NCBI RefSeq assembly: GCF_000090795.2
Contig: NW_003546898.1
Location: 1-38,697 of the forward strand
Length of the DNA stretch: 38,697 nucleotides
Direction: 5' to 3'
Source: Amphimedon queenslandica
Taxonomy: Eukaryota > Porifera > Demospongiae > Haplosclerida > Niphatidae
The translations under genes were made by a program, and so were the position numbers. Shown here piece by piece: positions 12,901-21,571 of this stretch. The stretch's first letter is position 1, and each line of letters opens with the position of its first letter. Below the pieces are notes generated by a model. The model was not told where the DNA came from. It saw nothing but the letters and a program-made list of their open reading frames with translations, and did no database searches.

Positions 12901-15704
12901 TCAACTGTCCACACCCACCCTCCCAACGGAAGAGGAGGAGCTAATCGAAGGCCAAGGAAGATGGCTGAAGCAGGGGTTTATATAGCATGGCAAGTGGGCG
13001 GATGGGCGGACCAAAAGTTATTAGAATTAGTTATTTAACTACAAATTAGCTATAAGTTAAGAAAACTGGCCAAACACAGTTGATATGATCGACTTAACCT
13101 TCTTCATATAATGTAGAATAGCTTGCAGCCACTTTGTGGTGTTAGCCATTCTGACAATTGTCCGAAAAAAATTATTCACTGAGATATGAGCCTTCAAAAA
13201 TTGCACTTTTTACTTTCTACCAATTTACTTCCTGTCGATGGGTGTGGCTAAATGTGACATAATTAAACCATAGATAATAGAGTAATTAAAAGGAATTGGA
13301 AACGCCCACACTTTCCTGTTTCACTCAGTGTCCGTATGCAGTAATGGCTCCAGATAGCTCTGTGAATTCAGCAAGCCTCCTCTAGTGCTCCTGGTGGTTG
13401 TTAAAAGGTTACTAATTTTCCTTTTATAAAGGCAAAGTGTCACAACAATAAAGACTAGAGTTCTTCTGCATGAAAATCAATCAAATTTACTGAGTGCCTT
13501 ATGGTTTGCTCCGGCACTGATGCACATGCATGTGACTGTTCACAGCCACATTTTAGAAATTAACATACAGTTACCTTCAAAATTATTTTGTTCTGTATAT
13601 TCTAAAGCAGAAATATAGACAGCATCTTTATAGGGATAAATTATTATATTTTTTAAAGAATTTTGTTTATAAATGTCTAAATTTTAATTTTCGTCCCATG
13701 ATCTATAAAGAACAACATACAAGTAAAATTATAAGTCATTGCACTAAAGTAGCACTTCAGTAATCACTGTAGCAATAATTGTTACAGTAGGATCTTCGGT
13801 ACTGCTACATGGTAGAGGTACGAAAGAATACAATAAATTTTCGCTGAAAGTTTCCATTACTACCACAGGAGTATTGAATAAGATTTGAAAGTGTGCTATT
13901 GGCATGCAGGTCTACTTATAGTTGCCTGGTATGCTATAGACTTTCATTGTTTATCCTTTGATGGTGAGTTATAGGTACAAAACTGTTTTTATGGAAGCTA
14001 TCACTGAAAATAGCCAATTTATACATGGATTGCAGGTGTAATTTATGTATTTCAAAAATTTCAATAAATAGTCGTACCAGTATACAACATTATTAATGAC
14101 AAGAGCTACCTCAGTTACAAACTACTTTGCAAATAAACCTAGATAAAGTCCTCTGGTTGATTCTCGAGGCAATAAAAATTGATTGAATTCTTTGGACACG
14201 GATTACAACGCACATTCTCCATTCATTGCTATGGGATCATGTGAGCCGTTTCCAATCCCTTTTAACTCTAATATCTATGATTAAACATAGAAGTAGGAAT
14301 GTTTGCAGATAACTCCATTCCTTTATAGAGGAAAAGATCTTTATTCTCTGCATTGTAATGTAATAGCAGTAATTTAAAAATTGGGATCATTAACTTTCAT
14401 TATTTTAAGCATGCAACTGCAAGAAAGACATGAAGTATGACAGGAAGTAGAAACAGGAAGTGAAGCAAAAAATGCATTTTTGAAGGCTCATATCTCAGTG
14501 AATAATTTTTTTAGGACAATGAGAGTTGGAACACATTATTATAATGGTCAGGTAATCATATTAAGACCATAAAATAAATGTAGGTTTAACACCAACTAGG
14601 AGGTCTTAAACCGATATAAACAACGAATGCTATTATAGCTGTGCGGCTGCATTGTTAACAATGATGCGACCACTGCCACATGTTGCAATGTGCAGGGGCA
14701 TTGCGGTGGACTGTGTGTTTCAATAGAGCAGTAATGGCAGCTTGGAATACACTTTAGTCAAGAAGAAGGCTTAAGAAGTGACTGGATGAAGCTATCATGA
14801 GCAAACCTCACGCTAATATGACCCTAGGATGGCTTTGACTGACAATGGAGCCAAACTATGAGACCGCTGGATCATGACGCAGTGACCCCAGTGAAGATCT
14901 CTCTGGTGGGTTATTCACAGTGTGGAAGAGCAAGAGGAATATCATATTCTTGAAGGCTTAGTGGAAGAAGAGCCAGCAGACCTTTTTCTATTACTATAAT
15001 AATAGCTTTTGAAATTTTAATCAAAATTATGCTTCTTGGCCCCGACTCGGCCCCGGGATTTATACAATTTTAATACCTCATTAGTCCTCAAAACATCAAA
15101 GAGAATTATTCATGAGTTGTTTATATATCCAAAAAGACATAGCGGTTACCCTAAGGCTTTAATACCAAAAAGGAGATAATTAGGCTATCCAGTACCTAAA
15201 CGTATGCTAACACATAAAGTTGATACTATTTGATACATAGTATTAATGTCAACACTCAACTAATATATGTACCTTTTGAACTAGTTGATCCTGCAGGTGG
15301 CATAGCTGGTAGAGGATGTTCACGAGCTATTTCATCAGCTAATGCTGAATTTCTTCCTCCTTCTTTAACAGCTACACACACTCTCCTCCAACAAGGAATA
15401 CCATAACGTTCGTAATCATAATCTTTTATTAGCCAATACTCTAAAACTTTCTGCAGACAAGTGACAGTATCTCCACGACAATCAGCTTCTATCCTGTTAA
15501 TTGTGCTTATTTTGAGACGCAAGGAAATGGCAATTTGCTTCCAGCGAGGTGAAAGTTGCTCCATTTTTTCATAAATATCATAAAAGTCCTCGATATCTGC
15601 AAAAAATACTATTAAATATCAAATATATCCACAAACTCACTTAGTTCTTTATTGCAAACGTTTATAAAAGGAGCAGAGGAGGAAGTACTAGTACTTGTAG
15701 CCAT
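3095..15704 (-). CDS. ANK1: Death domain - central region - ankyrin repeat protein
   Basis: Six exons on the minus strand: 15641-15704, 15273-15596, 8190-8255, 7224-7954, 7128-7167 and 3095-6921. All junctions are GT-AG, the phases match, and the lengths sum to 5052 nt (1683 aa plus stop). The start is ATG at 15704 (MATSTSTSSSAPFINV...); ANK2 has a matching exon. Layout: residues 1-21 Ser/Thr-rich leader, about 22-115 Death domain, linker to 151, central region 152-395, micro-exon 396-408, ankyrin repeats from about 413 to 1600, then a short tail. No signal peptide, membrane segment or nucleotide-binding motif is visible, so a soluble adaptor or sensor is likely. Introns 1, 4 and 5 are 44, 56 and 206 bp, while intron 2 is about 7 kb because of transposon insertions. 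A role in cell-death or immune signalling is inferred from the domains only. Confidence 0.85.
6955..7127. other. ANK1 intron 5 (main part)
   Basis: The 206-bp intron between the micro-exon and the ankyrin exon, with donor GTAAGT and acceptor TAATAG. The corresponding ANK2 intron is 90 bp and that of ANK3 is 412 bp because of an inserted element. Nothing else is recognised. Confidence 0.6.
7128..7167 (-). CDS. ANK1 micro-exon (exon 5)
   Basis: A 40-nt exon encoding FSIEEVKLSSTDI plus one base, between acceptor TTTTACAG and donor GTAAGT. The exon length and phase are the same in ANK2 (28588-28627) and ANK3 (37322-37361), and the peptide is conserved (F-x-IEEV...S-TDI). This supports it as real despite its size. 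Confidence 0.8.
7224..7954 (-). CDS. ANK1 central conserved region (exon 4)
   Basis: Encodes 243 residues that I cannot assign to a named family. The first part is predicted helical (KKIYELQDVFADALQISMES, then ALLGPIRKNN). Next come VSWFNYELIIKLVRVFL and YEEKLKDYFINSGG, then a more beta-like part (GVPPGTRVMIAKVDRDDYTL). It ends in a strongly conserved FPLTTKLQQQLASIGITELT plus CGD. From memory, the W-F-N/D-Y-x-L-I and FPL...L..iG+..L.CG patterns recur in proteins of sponges, cnidarians and molluscs that also carry death-fold domains. ANK2 and ANK3 carry the same exon at 28673-29397 and 37413-38146. It contains no P-loop or protease motif. Confidence 0.85.
8190..8255 (-). CDS. ANK1 linker exon (exon 3)
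   Basis: A 66-nt exon coding for KSATPESDEVALSPASTDRA-type acidic and Ser/Thr-rich linker sequence, with acceptor TTTCTCAG and donor GTAATT, phase 1 at both ends. ANK3 has an exon of the same length with the same ending (SPASTDRAT) at 38226-38291. The ANK2 equivalent (29536-29643) is longer and diverged. Confidence 0.75.
8705..8846 (+). repeat. Left inverted terminal repeat of the DIRS element
   Basis: About 140 bp matching the inverse complement of 12944-13087 nearly base for base, including ATCAACTGTGTTTGGCCAG, TAACTTATAGCTAATTTG and CCTGCTTCAGCCATCTTCC. Differences are a few substitutions (for example CCAATCCGCCC against CCCATCCGCCC). Confidence 0.85.
8871..10020 (+). pseudogene. DIRS ORF1 (gag-like), frameshifted
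   Basis: Reading from an ATG at 8904 (MDEILKKSDTISGKVDTLTE) gives a short coiled coil followed by an Arg/Ser-rich stretch (RSRSRSCARSRS). The frame then changes several times. At 9540-9700 it has the family-typical block ATELIGNTSAQICHLRREKL ... APPNLFSADF. This resembles the nucleic-acid-binding ORF1 product of DIRS elements. Frame changes near 9100, 9240 and 9460 mean no intact protein can be made. The capsid-like role is by family analogy. Confidence 0.6.
10022..11860 (+). pseudogene. DIRS reverse transcriptase - RNase H, frameshifted
   Basis: The RT begins around AGRLAYFIANWQKLTKDRWV. It continues through LVPNKDDGQRPVINLKNLN (fingers), KIDLKDAYFSIPI (motif A, catalytic Asp) and QFNCLPFSLASAPWVFTK (motif B) to VYIDNILLMA (motif C). 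The usual YxDD is YIDN here. RNase H follows with ESDASTQGWGA, ECHTNCLELLAV, KIDNTTAVAYINNQGG and HLPGVLNQAADRESRS. Downstream is the DIRS-typical block GPLEGDLFASRL ... YFSWRPDPFAEA, then LVAPVWKTQLWYPLLLSL. A frame change with a stop at about 10455 splits the RT, another lies near 11260, and a stop falls at about 11620. Confidence 0.85.
11865..12780 (+). pseudogene. DIRS tyrosine recombinase, frameshifted
   Basis: The N-terminal SAM-like part reads WNRWCSERGSDPFSGPVSEV and ANFLASLYQEEYQYNSVNAY. The catalytic part shows the first Arg in AITRSSQSADLSQLDTSRM (about 12265-12325), the H-x-x-R box in RAHSTRGASAS (about 12598-12630) and a candidate nucleophile Tyr in SVFQKFYHKE (about 12695-12725). 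These lie in different frames, with breaks near 11940, 12265, 12350-12590 and 12668 (a stop at the end of LEDF). This enzyme family integrates the circular DNA intermediate of DIRS elements. Confidence 0.8.
12789..12907 (+). repeat. Internal complementary region (ICR) of the DIRS element
   Basis: Its first part (12789-12828, with ATATGTGAGACTGAGCCTTC) is the inverse complement of the element's left end at 8683-8722. Its second part (about 12828-12907) is the inverse complement of the right end at 13078-13157. Read in reverse, the ICR therefore joins right end to left end, which is the template arrangement proposed for making the circular DNA intermediate of DIRS-1. Confidence 0.85.
12944..13158 (-). 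repeat. Right inverted terminal repeat of the DIRS element with outer extension
   Basis: 12944-13087 is the inverse complement of 8846-8705. The outer extension 13078-13158 (CGACTTAACCTTCTTCATAT ... GCCATTCTGACAATTG) is found again only in the ICR. That makes the right ITR longer than the left, as in DIRS-1. Confidence 0.8.
14582..15255. other. Rest of ANK1 intron 2, no gene seen
   Basis: No exon of the ankyrin gene and no open frame of note. A near palindrome, GCATTGTTAACAATGATGC, sits at about 14650. The segment to about 15000 is less AT-rich than the flanks and may be further transposon debris; I cannot name it. Confidence 0.4.
15273..15596 (-). CDS. ANK1 Death domain exon (exon 2)
   Basis: After acceptor TTTTTGCAG the exon encodes NIEDFYDIYEKMEQLSPRWK followed by a classic Death-domain pattern. 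The conserved core runs W-K-Q-I-A-x-x-L, INRIEAD, C-L-Q-K-V-L-E-Y-W, then W-R-R-V-C-V-A-V-K and SALADEIAREH. This six-helix fold forms homotypic contacts in apoptosis and innate immune signalling complexes. The donor is AAAAG|GTACAT at 15271-15272. ANK2 carries the same exon but extends it with Gly/Thr/Pro-rich repeats before its donor. Confidence 0.9.
15641..15704 (-). CDS. ANK1 first coding exon
   Basis: Starts with ATG at 15704 and encodes MATSTSTSSSAPFINVCNKE plus L and one base, ending at donor GTGAGT. ANK2 exon 1 encodes MATSPSSSAPFINVCDKEL. The shared reading frame, donor and a 43-44 bp intron support the start. About 10-25 bp upstream, both genes share an ACACCCAC(A/G)-type motif on the plus strand (15717-15730 and 30247-30256), perhaps part of a common core promoter. 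Confidence 0.8.
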
Positions 15705-16469
15705 TGTTTGTGGAATGTACACACCCACAAAAAGGTGGTCATCTAGGCGTGGCTCACAAGCTCAGTAGTACTCCGTAGTCTCTACATCTCTGAATAGTAT
15801 ACGGAGTAGACACGTGAGTTGTAATGAGCTTAATGGCGTTCCTCGTGGCGTTCCCTCGAACGTTCCCTGTCCAGTGTACTTGTAGAAAGCTTCTATCCCA
15901 GTATCCCTCTCTTCATTTTTAGTAGAACACCATCAGACAATCAGCTCTTGAATCTCATTTACTCAATAAAGGAGTGAGGACATAATGTAATGTTACTAAT
16001 GTACCACTGCTCAGTGTAATCCAGTAATTAATTGAGTTAAAATTAGATTAAAGATTTAATGAACTGTCTATTATATATGCCAATAATTTCCAGGGGATTA
16101 AAAAATAATTCATAAAATTAGACCTAAGGTGGGAATCATAATTTTTTTAGAGGGTATATTTCCTGGGGAAAATATTTCACGAAAATCACCTTTCAACCTA
16201 TTCACAAGGAAAAATTTTGCAGTTTTCTTCTACTGACCATTATTAGTATAGTAAAAAACAATTTTTGTAGGTAAAAATTTTTGCGAATTTTCTAAAACCG
16301 TTAAATTAGCAAAATGAAATCCCCTTGAAATATACCCCCTATACGGTATATGAATTTTTATGTACAATTATTTTGTTCATATTTAAACTGAATTGATATT
16401 TACAATTACTTGGAAGTTATTTTTGAAATTATTTGTAAACCTAAGAGCCACATATTAATTTTATTTATA
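15705..16469. promoter_or_regulatory. Divergent intergenic region between ANK1 and the Lon pseudogene
   Basis: ANK1 is transcribed leftward from here and the Lon relic reads rightward, so promoters should lie in this stretch. I see a near-palindromic pair, ACTCCGTAGTCTCTAC and GTATACGGAGTAGAC, at about 15770-15815. The MITE at about 16148-16345 is annotated separately. No TATA box can be assigned with confidence. Confidence 0.4.
16148..16345. mobile_element. MITE-like element upstream of the Lon pseudogene
   Basis: GAGGGTATATTTCCTGGGGA at about 16151-16170 is an imperfect inverted repeat of TCCCCTTGAAATATACCCCC at about 16320-16339. ATACGGTAT lies just outside. The GGGTATATTT core and ATACGGTAT terminus are shared with the element at 20163-20368, suggesting one family. 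No coding capacity. Confidence 0.55.
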
Positions 16470-16794
16470 ATGTCTCCTCTCCCTCTATCATCTCTCATAC
16501 ATGTATACTCCAGTAGTTCTGAATCAAGTGATGGATCAGATGATCCTAAGACTAATGATGATGAAGGGTCTCTGGATAAGGTTGATTTGGGTTCTCTCTC
16601 TCGTGCTATTGCCACCATATCAATACCTGATACTCTACCTGAGCAGGTACCTCTCCTGGTACTCAATAGGAACCCAATGTTCTCACGGTTTGTCAAAATG
16701 GTGGAGGTAAGTCTAAATGATTTGTGATTGTTAGTTATACTCTACCATATACTGGGTACTTTTGGATGGGCTTGAATTAGTGAATTTGATTAAC

Positions 16795-17440
16795 TGATCA
16801 CAAAAAGTCATAATTCAAAAATTTACTGTCAGAATCAGCTCAAATATTCTACATAGCATAAGGACATCAATATGTATCAGAAAATGTAATAAAAATTTTG
16901 GGGTGATTTTGGAGCCATTTTTGGAAAAACCATGGGTTATAGTACTAGGAAATTTTCCGAATTTGCTCATTTAAAAAATTAACATAACTCAAAAATTTGA
17001 GTTCGGAATCGGCTGAAACCTTCTACATAGCATAAGGACATCAATATGTATCATAAAATGTAATAAAAATTTGGAATGATTTTGGAGCCATTTTTTGGAA
17101 AAACCATGGGCTATATAAATTTTCCGAAATTTGCTCATTTTTAAAAATAGCCATAACTCAATAATTTGAGCTTGGAATTGGCTAAAAATTTTCTACACAG
17201 CATAAGGACATCAATATGTATCAGAAAATGTAATAAAAATTTGGGGTGATGCCTTTTTTTGGAAAAACCATGGGCTATATAGTACAGGGAAACTTTCGGA
17301 AATTTCTCATTTAAAAAATGACCATAACTCAAAAGTTTAAGCTCGGAATCGGCTGAAACTTTCTACATAGCATAAGGGCATCAATATGTATTTTAAATTT
17401 TAATAAAAATTTGGGGCCATTTTGGATGATTTTAAAGTGG
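16795..17440 (+). repeat. Tandem ~170-bp repeat array in Lon intron
   Basis: About four consecutive units, each with CATAACTCAAAAATTTGAGC, a cgGAATCGGCTGAAAC-type word, TACATAGCATAAGGACATCA, ATATGTATCAGAAAATGTAA, TTTTGGAGCCATTTTTTGG and ACCATGGGCTATA. Unit starts are near 16801, 16983, 17152 and 17325, giving a period of about 170-180 bp. Related single or partial units occur at 1340-1670, 17440-17690, 20050-20160, 20385-20800, 22855-22925, 23335-23460 and 31265-31480. Confidence 0.8.
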
Positions 17441-17694
17441 TTAATAGACTAAGTGGTTAAAAAAATGGACTAAAGTCCCTGTACTATAATAGTACAGAGA
17501 CATTAGCCAAATTTCACTAAAAATGAAAAGTAGAAAATTTTTCATTTTTGTAATATTTCCTGATACATAATACATGTTCTTATGTTGTGTAGAAAGTTTG
17601 AGTTAAATCAAAATTGGATTTTTTAACGAATTTTTTAAGTTCCTCAAAATCGAGTTGAAATTTAAGCAATGTACCATGGGCCATAGTACAGGGT

Positions 17695-17892
17695 ACTGTA
17701 TACGCCATATATTTTATGAGGATTAAATTTAGCAATTTTTGCTTTTTGGAAAAATTTATGAAATTAAAATCTGTGCTGATTATATAGTAGGTGTGGCGAT
17801 TACATTAAAATCGCGAAATTTTTATTCGTGAATACAAAAATGCAGCCAAATTGCAAACTTTTATACCCGCGAAATATATGGCATATATGGTA
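17695..17892. mobile_element. MITE-like element in Lon intron
   Basis: The left end TACTGTATACGCCATATATT is an imperfect inverted repeat of the right end GAAATATATGGCATATATGG plus TA. It is about 198 bp long, AT-rich and non-coding. Confidence 0.5.
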
Positions 17893-18117
17893 TTTTGTCA
17901 AGAATACTGGTAGGAGAAAATATTTCATTCTGTTACATGACCATTCTTATCTCTCTCTCTCTCTCTCTTGTCCCACAGAGAGTCATTGGCTCAGATCATT
18001 GAGGCTAGTAAAAGAGTTATAGATGATCCTACACATCTTGCTGATTTTGGAGCTGCACTGACCAGTGGAGAATCACATCAAATTCAAGCAGTTCTTGAAT
18101 GTCCAGACGTAATCACT

Positions 18118-18172
18118 ATTACTATTATTATTATTATTGTTGTTGTTTTTGTTGTTGTTGTTATTGTTTTTA
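18118..18172. repeat. (TTA)n/(TTG)n microsatellite
   Basis: A run of TTA followed by TTG triplets within the short Lon intron that ends at the acceptor before 18177. Similar TTA/TAA runs occur at 22000-22165, 30855-30890 and 31010-31062. Confidence 0.7.
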
Positions 18173-18784
18173 TTAGATTCCTGAGCGATTAATGTTAATA
18201 CTTGAACTACTCAAGAAAGAACTAGCCATTGTAACACTACAAAAGAAACTTGGAAAAGAAGTAAATACATGTATAGAGTGTATGTACATGTAAATGAGCT
18301 CATTTCACTTCAATATGAAGAATTGTGCGTTTATGATATTGTAGCCAAATATATTTACAATGGAAAAGATAAAAATGGCAAGCAATGCTATAGAGAAATA
18401 CAATCTATTTGCTTTGCCACATTTTTAACCCTTATATTCTGTAATTTTTTTTATTTTTAGGTTGAAGAGAAGTTTACTAAAATGCAGAGGAAATATTTAT
18501 TACAAGAGGAACTGAAAATAATAAAGAGAGAACTAGAAATAGAAGTAATGGAGACTGAGAGAGAGAGGGGGGAGAGGTGAATGGAAGAAGTTGAATAAGT
18601 TGTTTTTAATATTAAACAAGTTTTGTGAAAAGATCTTGTCAATGACTGTACCAAAGGAAGTGGAGACTGTGATTGAAGAAGAATTGAACAAACTGTCCTT
18701 CCTTGACAACCACTCATCAGAATTTAAGTAAAAAAGAAAGATTTTATGATTGCCTTTTACTTTATCATCCCTGCCTTTTTTGCC

Positions 18785-18878
18785 CCTCCCTCACTCCCCC
18801 CTCCCTCCCTCCCTCCCTCCCTCCCTCTCTCTCTCCCCCCTCTCTCTCCCCCTCCTTCCCTCCCTCCCTCTCTCTTCT
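18785..18878. repeat. Polypyrimidine (CCCT)n tract before a Lon acceptor
   Basis: An almost pure C/T run of CTCC/CCCT units directly before the acceptor TCTTCTAG of the next Lon exon at 18881. It doubles as an over-long pyrimidine tract. The antisense Glu/Arg/Gly-rich reading frame across it is an artefact of the repeat. Confidence 0.8.
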
Positions 18879-20162
18879 AGTGTTACAAGCAACTATCTTG
18901 ATTGGTTGATGAGTATACCCTGGGGTAAGACCAGTAAAGAGGACTTCCATTTAGAGAGGGCTAAGGTTATACTTGATGAGGATCATTATGGACTCAAGGA
19001 CATTAAGGACAGGATACTGGAGTTTATAGGAGTCTCAAGATTGAAAGGATAAGTTCAAGGAAAGATACTCTGCTTTGTAGGACCACCTGGTAATGTATTG
19101 TACATGTACATGTACTGTCTATTTTATTAATTTATGTTTATTGGGTAATGATTCTATTGGTACTACTGGTAGTGTGTTTATTAATTTATAACTCTTTTAT
19201 TCTCTTACAATTCTTTTTATAAGGAATATATTGTGCTTTAATTGCTACGTATGTGTATGTACGTTGTACATGTACAAGTACTTTAAACATATTATTTGAA
19301 TCAGTCTACATGTTATTATATGGTCATGTTTTTTCTTCTATTATGTTCCTCTTCCTCCCTTCATCCCCCCTCTTTCTCTCTCTGCAGGTGTTGGTAATAC
19401 CAGTATAGCTCATTCACTTGCCCGGGCATTAAATAGAGAAGTAAGACCACACAATAAACTAATACACCAATCACTGACTGACTCTCTCTCTTCGTGTGTG
19501 TGTGTGTTACTACTTTAGGTTCAGTGTAGGAGGTATGACTGATGTGGCTGAGATAAAGGGACACAGGAGGACATACATGTATGTTGGTCCAATGCCTGGT
19601 AAAGTGATACAGTTTGAAGAAAGTACAGACCGAGAATCCACTCATACTGATCGATGAGGTTGATAAACTGGGACTCGGGTACCAGGTATGGGAGTTTGGG
19701 AATGGAATATTGTTGTAGATAATTTTTTTACATGTATTGATGATGCATAATGCTTTATAGTATATGATAGCGTTGGATTTATGGTTTTTTTTTCTTGTTT
19801 TTGTTTATTTATTATTCATGTTCTCTCTCTCTCAAAGGTGATCCAGCCAGTGCTTTGTTAGAGTTGTTGGATCCAGAGCAGAATTCTTTCTTTTTGGATC
19901 ATTATCTTGATGTTCCTGTGGATCTCTCACATGTTCTGTTCATTAGTACAGCCAATACAACTGACACTATACCAGGACCACTCATTGACAGAATGGATAT
20001 AATACAAGTAAAGGAGCAACTGATACATGAATATATATGTACTTATATTGTGTAGCAAGTTCGAGCTGATTCCAATCAAGATCGGATTTTTTTACGAAAT
20101 TTTAATTTTGTTAAAAATAAAAAGGAAAGAAATTTCCATTTTTATTACATTTCCTGATACAT

Positions 20163-20368
20163 ATACCGTATAGGGGTTATATTTCACTGAAAATAAATTT
20201 TGCGTTCATTAAATTCACGAAATTAAATTCCACAAAAGAGGTGTGGCACACTAGGAAAAATGGCTGCAGTGCAGAAGGTAGGATTCGCGAAAATTTATAC
20301 CAGCAAATAGCAAATCTGAACAAATTTGGGAAATTTTATACCAACAAAATAAAACCTCTATACGGTAT
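20163..20368. mobile_element. MITE-like element, ATACCGTATAGGGG family
   Basis: The left end ATACCGTATAGGGGTTATAT is the inverted repeat of the right end AATAAAACCTCTATACGGTA plus T. About 206 bp, non-coding, inside the Lon pseudogene intron between exons ending 20007 and starting 20862. It is related to the 16148-16345 element by its terminal motif. Confidence 0.65.
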
Positions 20369-20384
20369 GTTCTTATGCTGTGTA

Positions 20385-20800
20385 GCAAGTGTGAGCTGAT
20401 TCCAATCAAAATCGAATTTTTATGAGTTTTTAAATTTGCTCAAAAATTGGGCCAAAGTCCCTGTACTATAGTACAGGGTCGTTAGCCAAATTTCATCAAA
20501 AATGACAAGGTGAGGATTCTCAGTTTTTATAACACTTTTTACTACATATACATGGTCTTATGTTGCCTACAAAGTTTGAGCTGATTCCGATCCAAATTAG
20601 ATTATTTAGGAATTTTTAAAGTTGCTAAAAAATCAGGCCAATGAACATGTACTATAGTACAGGGTTGTTGGCCAAATTTCTTCAAAAATTACAAGGTGAG
20701 AATTCTCCATTTTTATAACACTCTTTAATACATACATGATACATGTACTTTTGTTGCATATATACATGTAGTTTAAGCTGATTCCGATCAACATTGGATG
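20385..20800 (+). repeat. Dispersed GTACAGGG-type repeat units in Lon intron
   Basis: Two or three diverged units with ACTATAGTACAGGG, GCCAAATTTC, CTTATGTTG and GAGCTGATTCCGATC words. They resemble the 17440-17690 and 31265-31480 segments, which suggests a family related to but distinct from the ~170-bp array. Confidence 0.6.
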
Positions 20801-21399
20801 TTTACATTAAAGTTTATTCATACACCATAGACTATTATATCATTCTTAATCTCACTCTTAGGTCTCTGGTTACATATCAGAAGAGAAGGAAGCCATTGCT
20901 CAGAATTACCTGATACCTCAAGCTTGCTCTTCCTCTGGTTTGGAGGATGGACAGGTCCTCATAGAAACTGATGCTCTCCAGTCCCTCATCAAGTAGTACT
21001 GCAGGGAGAGTGGAATGAGGAACCTACAGAAACACATTGAGAAGGTTATGGCTGTAATATAAGTCATAATAATGAATGCATACACATGTACATATGTTGT
21101 CCTTTGCTTGTTGAACTGTTTCATTATTTATGTAGTGTACATGTAATTGTACAGTTACTTCAAATATTCAGCTAAATATTCCCTATACTTATAATATTAT
21201 GGCATACCATATATACATGTATGGCCAGGTGCCATTGAGCATGTGCATAATAGCTAATAATGGTGGATTTTATTTTGGCGAATGGCTATCAAAACACCAA
21301 ATCTGCCCAATTTAACTTTCTCCGAAATTTCCCACTATATGGTACGTCCGTTGTAATTTCAATCTCCTTCATTGTACAGATATTACATAAAGCTGCTTT

Positions 21400-21571
21400 T
21401 AAGGTGGGCATCCACTATGCAGCATTGTTGCTTGCAACTTGTGGTTAAACCTTTGATGTGGTTGGGCAACATGTTGCATGAAGTAGAGAGAGTCTCAACT
21501 TCATGCAATATGTTGCACAACCACATCAAAGGTACTTGCAACAAAGTTGCATAGTGGATGCGCACCTTTAA
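21400..21571. mobile_element. Fold-back MITE with GCAAC/GTTGC motifs
   Basis: Nearly the whole 172 bp is one palindrome: GGTGGGCATCCACTATGCA at the left pairs with TGCATAGTGGATGCGCACC at the right, and CTTTGATGTGGTTG pairs with CAACCACATCAAAG. A TTTAA on both sides may be the target duplication. It sits in the Lon pseudogene just before the exon at 21606. A related element is at 33000-33156. Confidence 0.75.

Larger units (their letters stand above)
8677..13158 (+). mobile_element. DIRS-like tyrosine recombinase retrotransposon, degenerate
   Basis: This shows the full DIRS-1 plan: inverted terminal repeats (8705-8846 and 12944-13087), a gag-like region, RT-RNase H, a tyrosine recombinase, and an internal complementary region at 12789-12907. 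There is no integrase or aspartic protease motif and no direct LTR. The element interrupts an arm of the fold-back repeat: the arm sequence breaks off after AAACTCC (about 8677) and resumes at ATTGTCCG (about 13157), giving both ends within a few bases. Coding regions are broken by many frameshifts and stops, so this copy is not autonomous. It is clearly less AT-rich than its surroundings. Confidence 0.88.
8592..14581. mobile_element. Fold-back (long inverted repeat) element carrying a nested DIRS
   Basis: The left arm is 8592-8676 plus, after the inserted DIRS, about 13157-13310. The right arm is about 14230-14581 in inverse orientation. Matching landmarks: TTTATTTTATGGTCTTAAT at 8622-8640 against ATTAAGACCATAAAATAAAT at 14560-14580; ATAATGTGTTCAAACTC against GAGTTGGAACACATTAT; AATTATTCACTGAGATATGA at 13171-13190 against its complement at 14487-14506; AGGAATTGGAAACG against CGTTTCCAATCCCTTT. 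The right arm is interrupted by extra sequence at about 14300-14440, and the outer right end is shorter than the left. No transposase gene is seen, so it is non-autonomous or decayed. It lies in ANK1 intron 2. Confidence 0.75.

Noticed and set aside
18765..18950. Glu/Arg/Gly-rich minus-strand frame
   Set aside because: It is the antisense of a CCCT polypyrimidine repeat and splice acceptor of the Lon relic, with no independent support.
21202..21345. MITE with TACCATATA ends
   Set aside because: Only about 10 bp of terminal match; too short to separate from AT-rich background.
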